From the NCBI RefSeq assembly GCF_900168685.1, contig NZ_FVZN01000014.1, forward strand, positions 992,001 to 1,056,000: a stretch of 64,000 nucleotides of DNA, read 5' to 3'. The first letter of the stretch is position 1. The number at the start of each line of letters is the position of its first letter. The stretch comes from Solibacillus isronensis (GTDB taxonomy: Bacteria; Bacillota; Bacilli; Bacillales_A; Planococcaceae). Positions 34,352 to 43,136 of this stretch are shown piece by piece. Made by a program: the position numbers and the translations under genes. Below the pieces are notes generated by a model. The model ran no database searches. It was not told the origin of the DNA and saw only the letters and a list, made by a program, of their open reading frames with translations.

Positions 34352-35464
34352 ATGTTGTTAAAAGGATTAAAAGTATTGGATTTCTCTACATTATTGCCAG
34401 GTCCGTTTGCGACGATGATGCTGGCGGATCTCGGAGCGGAAGTGGTCCATGTCACAAAACCGGTAGAAGAAGGCAGGCAATGGGGACCGGACGAGTACTT
34501 GCAGCGCTCTAAAAAATCGCTGGCGGTTGATTTGAAATCACCGGAAGTTGTCGCATCTTTAAAGGAGCTCTTAAAGGAACAGGAATACGATATTGTTGTT
34601 GAACAGTTCCGCCCTGGCGTGATGGCGCGGCTTGGTCTCGATTATGAAACATTAAGAGCGATCAATCCTGGCTTAATTTACTGTTCCATTACTGGCTATG
34701 GTCAGACAGGCCCGTACAGTGAACGCGGCGGGCATGATATTAACTATGTAGCTTTGTCCGGGCTGCAAGGTTATTCAGGCACAAAAGAAAATGGCCCGGC
34801 TAATATCGGGTTTCAGGTGGCTGATTTGGTTGGAGGATCAATGCATGCGGTAATCGGTATTTTATCGGCAGTCATTTATCGTGAAAAGACAGGGATAGGA
34901 CAGCATCTAGATATTAGTATGACGGATTGTGCTTTAACGTTAAACGCCTTATTTGCCCATGATTATTTAGCGGAAGGAAAACCGCTTGTGCGTGAAGAGC
35001 TCGTCTTAAACGGGGGATCATTGTACGGTTATTATGAAACGTTGAATGGTCGGTACCTTTCTGTCGGCAGTCTGGAACCGAAATTCAGGCAGCATTTATG
35101 TCAGGCGATCGGATCCCCGGATTTACTTCGATTAGCAATGAGTAATAAACCGGATGATACAGCATTGCTGAAAGAACAGCTGCAAAGTACTTTTAAGCAA
35201 AAGACATTGGAAGAATGGCAATCTATTTTCTCCGAAGTAGATGCTTGTGTGGAGCCGGTATTGACCTTTGAAGAAACGGTTGCACATCCACTTTTCAAGG
35301 AAAGGGAAATGTTTGTGGAAATAGCAAAGCCGGACGGAACTACACAAAAACAGATTGCATGTCCGATTAAGTCCAATCTTTTCAAGGCTTCTTATGGGAC
35401 AATCGGGGTTAAAGCAGGGAAACATAATGAAGAAATATTGGGGGATCTGGTAAAGAAATCATAG
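34352..35464 (+). CDS. CaiB/BaiF family CoA-transferase
   Basis: The 370-residue protein belongs to class III CoA-transferases, which also include alpha-methylacyl-CoA racemase. Family segments are GPFATMMLADLGAEVVHVTK, GLDYETLRAINPGLIYCSIT, YSERGGHDINY, and the catalytic Asp in FQVADLVGGSMHAV. It may move CoA between acids, or epimerise 2-methylacyl-CoA so that it can be dehydrogenated. With the acid ligase and the other CoA-transferase gone, it is the only remaining way to make acyl-CoA in the cluster. Confidence 0.9.
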   Translation: MLLKGLKVLDFSTLLPGPFATMMLADLGAEVVHVTKPVEEGRQWGPDEYLQRSKKSLAVDLKSPEVVASLKELLKEQEYDIVVEQFRPGVMARLGLDYETLRAINPGLIYCSITGYGQTGPYSERGGHDINYVALSGLQGYSGTKENGPANIGFQVADLVGGSMHAVIGILSAVIYREKTGIGQHLDISMTDCALTLNALFAHDYLAEGKPLVREELVLNGGSLYGYYETLNGRYLSVGSLEPKFRQHLCQAIGSPDLLRLAMSNKPDDTALLKEQLQSTFKQKTLEEWQSIFSEVDACVEPVLTFEETVAHPLFKEREMFVEIAKPDGTTQKQIACPIKSNLFKASYGTIGVKAGKHNEEILGDLVKKS

Positions 35465-35632
35465 GGAAGGGTAACTTGCTGAAGCAGAAAATAGATTGAA
35501 ATATATAAAAAATATTAAGTTTTATTACGTTCATATTAAAAAAACTTAACATTTATAAGAGTAATTACTGTTCTTTTTTTGAAAAATATTTTAAGATATA
35601 AACGAATTACAAGATTGTTGAGCAGGTGAACT

Positions 35633-36394
35633 ATGAAAAACTTAAAACTTAGTGTTTTCCTTCTAACCGTTCCACTTTTACTGGCAGGCTGTGAAAGTGT
35701 TGAAAACAAAGAAGGCTTCTTCTATTCAACATTTGTACGTCCGATGGATTGGACGTTAAACACATTTGGTGAATTATTTAACGGCAGCTATGGTTTAGCT
35801 ATTATTGCGATTATTTTAATTATTCGTCTCGTACTAATGCCGTTTATGCTTAAAACTTACCGCAGTCAAGCTACAATGAAAGTGAAAATGGATTTAGTCC
35901 GTCCGCAAATGGAGGATATCCAGACACGTTTAAAAGCAGCAAAAACTCCGGAAGAAAGAATGACGGTTCAGCAGGAAATGATGTCGCTTTACAAAGAACA
36001 TAATATTAATCCGTTAAATATGGGCTGCCTACCAGCGCTTATACAAATGCCGATTATTATGGGCTTATACTATGCGATATTATATTCGACTGAAATTAAA
36101 ACACATTCATTCCTATGGTTTGACCTTGGCTCTACAGATATTTGGATGACTGCCATTGCAGGTGTCGTTTATTTTGTACAAGCAAAAGTATCGCTTCAAA
36201 CCGTACCAGAAGCTCAGAAGAACCAAATGAAACTGATGATTTACGTATCTCCAATTATGATTGTCATTATTTCATTGTCTTCGATGGCTGCACTTCCACT
36301 GTACTGGGCAGTCGGAGGGTTATTCTTAATTGTCCAAACCTTCATTGGACGCAAATTTTTCTCAAACGTTCCTGAAACTAAGGGAAATGAATAA
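35633..36394 (+). CDS. yidC: Membrane protein insertase YidC (SpoIIIJ/YqjG type)
   Basis: This lipoprotein inserts and folds membrane proteins. The 253 residues start with a lipoprotein signal peptide ending LLLAGC (Cys20), followed by the five-helix YidC core. Typical parts are IILIIRLVLMPFMLKTYRSQ, with the conserved hydrophilic-groove Arg, NPLNMGCLPALIQMPIIMGL, and the last helix. Bacillales usually have two copies; which one this is cannot be decided. It is not beside rnpA, where SpoIIIJ usually is, so it is more likely the YqjG-like paralogue. A terminator follows. Confidence 0.92.
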   Translation: MKNLKLSVFLLTVPLLLAGCESVENKEGFFYSTFVRPMDWTLNTFGELFNGSYGLAIIAIILIIRLVLMPFMLKTYRSQATMKVKMDLVRPQMEDIQTRLKAAKTPEERMTVQQEMMSLYKEHNINPLNMGCLPALIQMPIIMGLYYAILYSTEIKTHSFLWFDLGSTDIWMTAIAGVVYFVQAKVSLQTVPEAQKNQMKLMIYVSPIMIVIISLSSMAALPLYWAVGGLFLIVQTFIGRKFFSNVPETKGNE

Positions 36395-36430
36395 ATGCAA
36401 GTTATGCCGCTGCTAAAGGCTTACTGAATT

Positions 36431-36465
36431 AAAACTACTGAGACGATGATTTCAGTAGTTTTTTT
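36431..36465 (+). terminator. Terminator of yidC
   Basis: AAAACTACTGA (36431-36441) pairs with TTCAGTAGTTTT (36451-36462), ending in a T7 run. Confidence 0.9.
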
Positions 36466-36500
36466 ATGCTTGCCGTTCGGGCGTGCTGGGGGGATTGGAT

Positions 36501-36797
36501 TTTCTAATAAACTGGCAGATTGTTCTAATATATTTTAAAAAGTTCTAATAAAATCCTTATCTTCTAATATATTTGCCGGTTGTTCAAATAAGTGGTTGAG
36601 ATTTTCTAATAAAGCTTCCGGTTATTCTAATATGTCACAAGCATCATCTAATAAACGTATCAAATGTTCTAATAAAGGCTATTCGACGTCTCTAAAAGCC
36701 CCCTTAGTAAGGAAATAACTGAGCAGCATGCATTTATATCAAGTGATTTTCTAAAATTAAGTCGCTATTGTCTAATATCCGTCCGAGATTATCTAAT
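36501..36797 (+). repeat. 21-nt phased array, core TTCTAATA
   Basis: The octamer TTCTAATA or a close variant starts at about 36503, 36523, 36543, 36562, 36583, 36604, 36625, 36646, 36667 and 36690, and again at 36748, 36770 and 36791. Steps are mostly 20-22 nt and the spacers are unrelated. On the minus strand it reads as LLE-x4 heptads broken by stops. It occupies the gap between yidC and the argS promoter and contains no gene. Confidence 0.8.
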
Positions 36798-36813
36798 AAC
36801 TACAGAAATAACA

Positions 36814-36843
36814 TTGACAATAATCACCTTTAATGGATATAAT
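36814..36843 (+). promoter_or_regulatory. Strong promoter of argS leader
   Basis: Consensus TTGACA (36814-36819) and TATAAT (36838-36843) are separated by 18 bases. Transcription would start near 36850, just before the T-box leader. Confidence 0.8.
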
Positions 36844-36868
36844 TCAATAAATTTAAATTCGATGAAAA

Positions 36869-37095
36869 AGACAGTAATTTACAGATGTTTTGGAAAGCGA
36901 GCCGGGGATTGGTGTAAGCCTGGTGCAAAATATGTAAATGAAGCGCACTTTGGAGAAGCGGTCTGAACATGAGTAGGATCTGCCGGGGAGTCACCCCGTT
37001 ACTAATGGAAAGTGGTCACGATTTGTGGCAACTAGAGTGGTACCACGGGAATTCAAAGCTCTCGTCTCTATTATTTGAGACGGGGGCTTTTTTAT
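36869..37095 (+). ncRNA. T-box riboswitch, arginine-type
   Basis: The leader has Stem I closed by AGAC/GTCT and ATTTACA/TGTAAAT. The specifier bulge contains GAAG-CGC-A, giving CGC (Arg) at 36944-36946. The T-box sequence AGAGTGGTACCACGGG is at 37034-37049. A terminator follows (CGTCTC/GAGACG with GGGGGCTTTTTT, about 37055-37095). Uncharged tRNA-Arg would pair and allow read-through into argS. Confidence 0.92.
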
Positions 37096-37111
37096 TTTGG
37101 GAGGGGATAAC

Positions 37112-38791
37112 ATGTATAAAAGTATTGCATCAATTATTTATGAGGCTTTGTCGCAAAAAATAATAACTAATAATGAAATTGAACGACTACTGGAGAAGCC
37201 GAAATATGAGCATTTAGGGGATGTAGCTTTTCCATGCTTTACGCTTGCTAAAACTTTAAAGAAAGCCCCGAACGTTATCGCTCAGGAAATAAGCAACAGT
37301 ATTAAAAGTGAGCTCGTTCAGGAAATACAAGTTGTTGGAGGCTATATTAATTTATTTTTAAATAAGCTACAAGTAACGAGAGACGTCATTACTCAAATTA
37401 TGAAAGCCCCAGAAGCATACGGTCAACAAGAAACCCAGCAGAAAAACATCGTAATCGATTTTTCATTACCGAATATTGCAAAGCCATTCTCCATGGGACA
37501 TCTACGTTCTACTGTTATTGGCAATGCCCTTGCAAATATTGCAGAAAAAAACGGATACAGTGTCGTTCGGGTAAATCATCTTGGCGACTGGGGCACCCAA
37601 TTTGGAAAATTGATTGTCGCATTCCGATTGTGGGGAGATAAAGAACGTGTTGAACAAGCACCTATTGAAGAACTTTTAAAGCTATACGTGAAGTTCCATG
37701 ATGAAGCAGAAACAGATGAAACACTAAATGAGGAAGCTAGATCAGCTTTTAAAGCGCTCGAAGATAAGGACCCTCAATCAATGGAATTATGGACCTGGTT
37801 TAAAAGTGCCTCTTTACAAGAATTTAATCAGATTTATGATCAGCTTCATATTGAGTTTGATATGTATGAGGGAGAAGCTTTTTATAATGACAGAATGCAG
37901 TCTGTTGTTGATGAATTAAATAAGAAGCAAATACTTACAGAGTCGGATGGCGCAAATGTTGTGGAGCTTGAAGACATGCCACCTTGTTTAATAACAAAAC
38001 AGGACGGTGCAACATTATATGCAACCCGTGATTTAGCCGCAGCTTTTTACAGACAGAAGCATTATGAACCTTCTAAAGTTTTCTATGTAGTAGGAAATGA
38101 GCAAACACTGCATTTTAAACAAGTGTTTCAAGTGATTTCGAAAATGGGGTATCCTTGGTCGGAAAATCTGAAGCATGTACCATTTGGAATGATGCTGAAA
38201 GACGGGAAAAAGATGTCGACTCGTAAAGGTAGAGTCATTTTATTGAAGGACGTATTAAAAGAAGCAGTGGAAACGGCAACCAGAAATATAGAGGAGAAAA
38301 ATCCAACGTTAAATAATAAACAAACTGTTGCTGAGCAAGTAGGAATTGGCGCGGTTATATTTAATGATTTAAAAAACTTCCGATTAAACGATATTGAATT
38401 TTCATTACCTCAAATGTTGAATTTCGAAGGTGAAACAGGACCATATGTACAATACACTCATGCCCGTATCCATTCAATTTTACAAAAGGCAAAATTTAAA
38501 GCTAACAAGGAAATACCCGTAAAAGAATTAGAAGAATCGGCTTGGGCGGTAATTCAGCTGTTGCAACATTATCCACAAGTGATCACAGATAGTTTTGAAC
38601 AAGTGGATCCGTCCTTAATTGCGAAATATGTATTGCAATTAGCACGGATGTTCAACAAATATTATGCAAATACAAAAATTTTAGTAGAAGATGAACAGCG
38701 GGAAAGCCGTTTACAGCTATGTTTTGCAGTGGCAACTGTATTAAAGGATGGTTTGAAGTTACTAGGAATCCAATCTCCTGAAAGTATGTAA
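37112..38791 (+). CDS. argS: Arginyl-tRNA synthetase
   Basis: This class I synthetase charges tRNA-Arg. The 559 residues contain the HIGH-type motif FSMGHLRST, the KMSKS-type GKKMSTRKG and a C-terminal DALR anticodon domain starting near GPYVQYTHARIHSIL. The ATG at 37112 has GGGAGGGG upstream; the frame to 37097 overlaps that site. It is controlled by the Arg T-box leader. The sequence is not close to the B. subtilis ArgRS I remember (MNIAEQ... type), so it may be a second, starvation-induced enzyme in this genome. Confidence 0.95.
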   Translation: MYKSIASIIYEALSQKIITNNEIERLLEKPKYEHLGDVAFPCFTLAKTLKKAPNVIAQEISNSIKSELVQEIQVVGGYINLFLNKLQVTRDVITQIMKAPEAYGQQETQQKNIVIDFSLPNIAKPFSMGHLRSTVIGNALANIAEKNGYSVVRVNHLGDWGTQFGKLIVAFRLWGDKERVEQAPIEELLKLYVKFHDEAETDETLNEEARSAFKALEDKDPQSMELWTWFKSASLQEFNQIYDQLHIEFDMYEGEAFYNDRMQSVVDELNKKQILTESDGANVVELEDMPPCLITKQDGATLYATRDLAAAFYRQKHYEPSKVFYVVGNEQTLHFKQVFQVISKMGYPWSENLKHVPFGMMLKDGKKMSTRKGRVILLKDVLKEAVETATRNIEEKNPTLNNKQTVAEQVGIGAVIFNDLKNFRLNDIEFSLPQMLNFEGETGPYVQYTHARIHSILQKAKFKANKEIPVKELEESAWAVIQLLQHYPQVITDSFEQVDPSLIAKYVLQLARMFNKYYANTKILVEDEQRESRLQLCFAVATVLKDGLKLLGIQSPESM

Positions 38792-38915
38792 TTATAACGA
38801 ACTTAGTGGTGACTTGAATGCTTTAAAGGTTCTCTAAAGATATAAATACTCATTGTGTCCACTCATTAACTATGCGAAAATTTATTAGAATATTGGAAAA
38901 ATAAGGAGTGGTACT

Positions 38916-39770
38916 ATGTGGGAACAGCAGCTAATTGAAACAACGCGAGGAATATTCGAAGTTTTTACAAAAGGGGAGGGGAAACCGCTCTGTGTGACGC
39001 ATTTATACAGTGAATATAATGCAAATGGAAATCGATTTGCGGAAATGTTTGTCCCGTATTATAAAGTGCATTTAGTGAATTTGCGTGGCTGTGGAAATTC
39101 AACGGATGATGTGTCTGTCTTTAATTATGGCATGAAGGATAGTGTAGCGGATCTGGAGGCCCTCCGTACAGCATTGGGTTATGATGCATGGGGCTTTGCG
39201 GGGCATTCAACAGGAGGGATGCTTGCATTAGATTATGCTATTTTGCATCCGGAAAGCGTGGAGTTTATCGTAGCTGGCGGACTCTGTGCTTCTGCAGAAT
39301 ATATGCATCATCCTGCGAGCATTTACTGCAAGGAAAATCCTAACAATAAAAGGATTCTTGAGATTTTAGCGATGCTGGCTGATCCATCATCTACAATCGA
39401 GCAAAGAAGAGCTGGCTCTAAAGAATGGGCGCTTATGTCGTTATATAAAGAACAAAGCTATGAAAATATGATAAGCCGTCCGAACAGCGGGAAAACCGTT
39501 TCGAAAAGACTGGACTATTTTTCGTATAAAGAGCTGCCAGAATTCGATTTGCGACCGCAATTACCAACAGTGAAAACGAAAGCCTATATATATGGCGGGT
39601 TATACGATGCCCAATGTCCGTATGAATTTGCAGTGGAAGCGGCGGATTTGTTGGCGAATGCGACATTGACGACATTTGCAGAAAGTAATCATCATCCGGT
39701 TATTGAGGAAGAAGAAAAATTCTCGGAATTTGTGCGGAATCTGTCTCAAGTTCATTCTTTACGTTCATAA
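38916..39770 (+). CDS. Alpha/beta hydrolase
   Basis: The 284-residue cytosolic protein has an alpha/beta-hydrolase fold of the prolyl iminopeptidase-like group. The nucleophile Ser is in GFAGHSTGGMLALDYA, the His near the C-terminus in ESNHHPVIEE, and the Asp probably in YGGLYDAQCP. No signal peptide is visible. The substrate is unknown. AAGGAGTG precedes the ATG, and an acetyltransferase gene follows 40 bases later, so they may share a transcript. Confidence 0.88.
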   Translation: MWEQQLIETTRGIFEVFTKGEGKPLCVTHLYSEYNANGNRFAEMFVPYYKVHLVNLRGCGNSTDDVSVFNYGMKDSVADLEALRTALGYDAWGFAGHSTGGMLALDYAILHPESVEFIVAGGLCASAEYMHHPASIYCKENPNNKRILEILAMLADPSSTIEQRRAGSKEWALMSLYKEQSYENMISRPNSGKTVSKRLDYFSYKELPEFDLRPQLPTVKTKAYIYGGLYDAQCPYEFAVEAADLLANATLTTFAESNHHPVIEEEEKFSEFVRNLSQVHSLRS

Positions 39771-39810
39771 GGGAAACATCCAATTTGATTTAGTGAAAAG
39801 GGAGAATTAT

Positions 39811-40392
39811 ATGGAAGAAATAATATTAGAAAATGAAATCATCAAACTAAGGCCAGTCCAATTAAGTGATATCGAAGCAATCACAAATGCCGCGAATGAT
39901 GAGCGGATTTGGGAGCATATGTCGGTAACATTGCTTTCACAAGAAGCGGTACAAAACTATATCGAAAATGCGATTAAAGAGCGTGAAAAAGGTATTTCGT
40001 ATATGTTTGCGATTGTCGATAAAAAAACAGATGAAATTGTAGGCTGTACATCTTTTCTTGATATTTCGTTTCCCCATAAACGGCTTGAGATAGGGGCGAC
40101 TTGGTATAATCCGAGTCTTTGGCGTTCTGCGATTAATACAAATTGCAAGTTTCTATTGTTCCAATATTGTTTTGAAGTACTTAAATTAAATCGTATTCAA
40201 ATTAAAACAGGACACGAAAACTACCGTTCACAAAAAGCCATTGAACGTATTGGCGCAGTGAAAGAAGGAATTTTGCGTAATCATATGATTCGAAAAGAAG
40301 GAATCATTCGTCATACCGTTATGTATAGTGTAATTTTGGAAGATTGGGAAAAACTTAAAGCTATGTTCATCGATCGTCTATTAATTTATTGA
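39811..40392 (+). CDS. GNAT family N-acetyltransferase (RimJ/RimL-like)
   Basis: The 193-residue protein is an acetyl-CoA-dependent acetyltransferase of the RimL-like group. It shows IIKLRPVQLSDIEAITNAAN at the N-terminus, the strand EIVGCTSF, and the CoA-binding region ending NYRSQKAIERIGAVKEGILR. I use the ATG at 39811 with AAGGGAG upstream; the longer frame overlaps the hydrolase gene. The acceptor cannot be named. Confidence 0.9.
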   Translation: MEEIILENEIIKLRPVQLSDIEAITNAANDERIWEHMSVTLLSQEAVQNYIENAIKEREKGISYMFAIVDKKTDEIVGCTSFLDISFPHKRLEIGATWYNPSLWRSAINTNCKFLLFQYCFEVLKLNRIQIKTGHENYRSQKAIERIGAVKEGILRNHMIRKEGIIRHTVMYSVILEDWEKLKAMFIDRLLIY

Positions 40393-40592
40393 AAATTTGC
40401 AGGTGAATTAATAGCATTGATAAGAATTTATAAGAAAATCACATTTTTTCAAGCCTTTTAACACGAATTGTGTGGAATAAACGAACATTATCGTGTCATA
40501 TCCCATATTTTCATATACAATGAGAGAGGTTAATCTTTAATAGGAAGATCATATCCTGTTAAATTTAGATAGATTCGGTGTAGGTGAAAAAT

Positions 40593-41654
40593 TTGGGACG
40601 AACGAAAACATATATAAGTATAGATATAGAAGCCGCCCTTATACGCGGTAAGCAGTATATTATTGAAATTGGTGCGGTTAAATGGTTACCGGATGGTACG
40701 ACAGAAACGTTTACTCAGCTAATTCAGCCATATAAATTCAAAAAGCTGAATGCGCATATTCAAAAACTGACAGGTATCACTACAGAACAGCTGGTTGATG
40801 CGCCTTCTTTTAAAGAAGCTTTTAATAAGTTTAAACGCTGGTGTAAGCAGGATTATGTATTTTTGACATTTGGTGAATTTGATCGGAAAGTGCTTGAAGA
40901 AGAGCTGTCGCGCAATTACATAAAAAATGATTGCTTATATCCGATGATCGACTTTCAGCAAAAATATATGATTGCCAATGGGTTAAAAGAGCAGCCTTCA
41001 TTAGGTGGGTTAATGGCGCAGCTTGGATTGGAAAACGAAACACAGCACCGTGCATTAGCCGATGCGGCAAGCCTGCTCTCAATCTTTGTAAAAGTTGATG
41101 GAGATCAGTTAATTGAACAGCAGCAAACGAATGATTTTATTTTATTACTGACAAATTTCCGGATGCTGGAAACGACATACGAACTTGTCATTTCAGCAAC
41201 GAATTGCAAAATCGAGGATGATCGGATAACGATTGAATCAATGAAGACTTTCCGTGAGGAGCTTCCTTTTACTGTTCAAATGATTGAACGTCAAGGAGAA
41301 GACGGGGAAACAACAACAATGGAAAAGATTTCGATAAAACCGAATGCGCAGGCGAAACAGTTCTTGCAGCAAATTTCCGAGAATATGCACGGTAAAATTT
41401 TAATTTCACGCACGGCATTACGTTCAATGTCAAAAATATTGAAATTACATCAAGTAACTTTACCGAAAACTGAAGTAATGACATTAGTAAATTTATTGAA
41501 AAAAGAAGAGATTATTGCAAGATTTAATTTGGATGATGAACCAACCAATACATATGAGGCAAGGGTTTTGCGTTTGCTTAATAAGTATGAGCATATGTTT
41601 GTTGCTGAGTTTTATAAACGTGCATTAATCGAGAAAAATATAATACAAGTATAA
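40593..41654 (+). CDS. DEDDh 3'-5' exonuclease domain protein
   Basis: The N-terminal 165 residues form a DnaQ-like exonuclease domain. Exo I is SIDIEA (Asp and Glu), Exo II lies around FGEFDRKVL, and Exo III is HRALADA with the His of the DEDDh group. The C-terminal 180 residues are unassigned. The start may be TTG at 40593, placed after AGGTG, or GTG at 40584, which has no clear ribosome binding site. It may act in RNA turnover or DNA repair; it is not the polymerase III epsilon chain. A terminator follows. Confidence 0.85.
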   Translation: MGRTKTYISIDIEAALIRGKQYIIEIGAVKWLPDGTTETFTQLIQPYKFKKLNAHIQKLTGITTEQLVDAPSFKEAFNKFKRWCKQDYVFLTFGEFDRKVLEEELSRNYIKNDCLYPMIDFQQKYMIANGLKEQPSLGGLMAQLGLENETQHRALADAASLLSIFVKVDGDQLIEQQQTNDFILLLTNFRMLETTYELVISATNCKIEDDRITIESMKTFREELPFTVQMIERQGEDGETTTMEKISIKPNAQAKQFLQQISENMHGKILISRTALRSMSKILKLHQVTLPKTEVMTLVNLLKKEEIIARFNLDDEPTNTYEARVLRLLNKYEHMFVAEFYKRALIEKNIIQV

Positions 41655-41655
41655 T

Positions 41656-41684
41656 AAATTCTCCATTTTTAGGAGAATTTTTTC
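41656..41684 (+). terminator. Terminator of exonuclease gene
   Basis: AATTCTCC (41657-41664) pairs with GGAGAATT (41672-41679), followed by T6. Confidence 0.85.
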
Positions 41685-41757
41685 TTTAATGCCGACTCCT
41701 ATTACGTTATGATAGGGGGGTACGAATCACTCGTGGGATAATAAAGGAGATTAATTT

Positions 41758-42594
41758 ATGTCAGCATGGATTGGAATTGATACAGGGGGTACGTTAACAA
41801 AGCTTGCCTATTTAGATGAACATCAGGAGCTTAAATTAACGGTCTTTCCATCTAACGAAATGCATTTAGTAAAAGAATGGTTGGAAAATCATCCTCAAGT
41901 TGAAGAAATCGGCTTAACTGGAGGACGCACAGAGCAATTACTGGACGTCTTAAAAACAATGAAGTCGATTGAATATATTGTTGAATTTGAAGCAACATTA
42001 AAAGGTGTGCGCTATTTGCTGGAGAAAGAAGGCCACACAATTGATCAAAGTATTATTACTAATATCGGTACAGGCACATCGATTCACTATATGGATGGCT
42101 ATACACATGCCAGAGTTGGCGGTACAGGAGTTGGCGGAGGTACTTTAATCGGACTTTCGACAATTATGACCGGAATTTCAGATTTTGATGAAATTAAAGC
42201 AAACGCTTTCAAAGGGAAGCGAGAAGGCATTGATTTGCTTGTAAAAGATATTTATCAAGGTATGGATACGCCGATTGACGGCAATTTAACTGCAAGTAAT
42301 TTTGGGAAGGTCGGTATTACCGATCAACGTGAATTTGAACAGAATAATGTACTGGCCACAACACAAGGGCTGATCGGTGAAGTAATATCCACGTTAAGTA
42401 TCCAGCTAGCCGTACAATATAAGACAGATCATATCGTATATATCGGCTCAACGCTAATCGACAATGAACAGCTTGTAAAGGTGATTGAACATTATACTAT
42501 ATTGAAAAAACATAAACCTATTTTCTTAAAGGATTGCGGATTTTCCGGTGCGATTGGTGCATTGCTGAATATCCGTGAGCACAGCATAAGATAA
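41758..42594 (+). CDS. coaW: Type II pantothenate kinase
   Basis: This ATP-dependent kinase phosphorylates pantothenate, the first step of CoA synthesis. The 278 residues have the ASKHA-fold phosphate motif GIDTGGTLTK, the catalytic Glu after YIVEFEATLKG, NIGTGTSI and RVGGTGVGGGTLIGL. This is the staphylococcal and Bacillus-cereus-type enzyme, which is not feedback-inhibited by CoA. GGAG precedes the ATG. It is a single-gene unit between terminators. Confidence 0.94.
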   Translation: MSAWIGIDTGGTLTKLAYLDEHQELKLTVFPSNEMHLVKEWLENHPQVEEIGLTGGRTEQLLDVLKTMKSIEYIVEFEATLKGVRYLLEKEGHTIDQSIITNIGTGTSIHYMDGYTHARVGGTGVGGGTLIGLSTIMTGISDFDEIKANAFKGKREGIDLLVKDIYQGMDTPIDGNLTASNFGKVGITDQREFEQNNVLATTQGLIGEVISTLSIQLAVQYKTDHIVYIGSTLIDNEQLVKVIEHYTILKKHKPIFLKDCGFSGAIGALLNIREHSIR

Positions 42595-42598
42595 AGGA

Positions 42599-42640
42599 CA
42601 GCATTTAGGCTAGCATCATAGTTTAAATGCTTCTTTTTTG
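42599..42640 (+). terminator. Terminator of coaW
   Basis: GCATTTA (42601-42607) pairs with TAAATGC (42624-42630), followed by TTCTTTTTT. Confidence 0.75.
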
Positions 42641-42732
42641 CCTTTTTTATCTCAATTACTTTACATAGATTTTTATGAGGCGTAAAATAGTGAAAGTAAA
42701 TTATTTAGTTAGGTAAATAAGGAGAGATTGCG

Positions 42733-43131
42733 ATGAATCCGTTATTTCATATACTTTTTCAGCAAAATCGTTATTTAGTAAAACAGTTAAATGATGTTTT
42801 AAAACAACACGGACTATTCAGCTCACAATGGACGGTTCTTTTTTTATTGCATCAAAACGGGCCGATGACACTTACAGCGATATGGAAATACCTGGATGTT
42901 GAAGCGCCGACTGTTACGCGAACTGTCACTCGTCTGGAGACGCTAGGCTGGGTGGAAAGGGTTCAAGGAACGGATAAACGGGAAAAAATGATTGATTTAA
43001 CGACCAAAGCAATGGAACAATTTCCTCAAATAGAAGTATCCGTCGTTTCATTTGAGCGAAAAATGGCTGAGCATCTAACAGAGGAAGAACAGGTGCTCCT
43101 TATTCAATTACTAAAAAAGATGGAAGGTTAG
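42733..43131 (+). CDS. MarR family transcriptional regulator
   Basis: The 132-residue protein is a MarR-type winged-helix dimeric repressor. The recognition helix lies in EAPTVTRTVTRLETLGWVER and the wing in GTDKREKMIDLTTKA. It lies 5 bases before an MFS exporter gene and most likely represses the two-gene operon until a ligand binds. AAGGAGAG precedes the ATG. Confidence 0.93.
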   Translation: MNPLFHILFQQNRYLVKQLNDVLKQHGLFSSQWTVLFLLHQNGPMTLTAIWKYLDVEAPTVTRTVTRLETLGWVERVQGTDKREKMIDLTTKAMEQFPQIEVSVVSFERKMAEHLTEEEQVLLIQLLKKMEG

Positions 43132-43136
43132 AATAA

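Noticed and set aside
36501-36797. Possible CRISPR array
   Set aside because: The repeated core is only about 8 bases, degenerate, and the period is 21 nt; CRISPR repeats are 24-40 bases with longer spacers, and no cas gene is present.
37031-37052. tRNA-like segment
   Set aside because: The GGTACCAC stretch is the conserved T-box sequence that pairs with a tRNA acceptor end; no cloverleaf can be drawn.
36969-37163. 64-codon ORF on the plus strand before argS
   Set aside because: It covers the T-box and terminator of the argS leader and overlaps argS out of frame, so it is not a gene.
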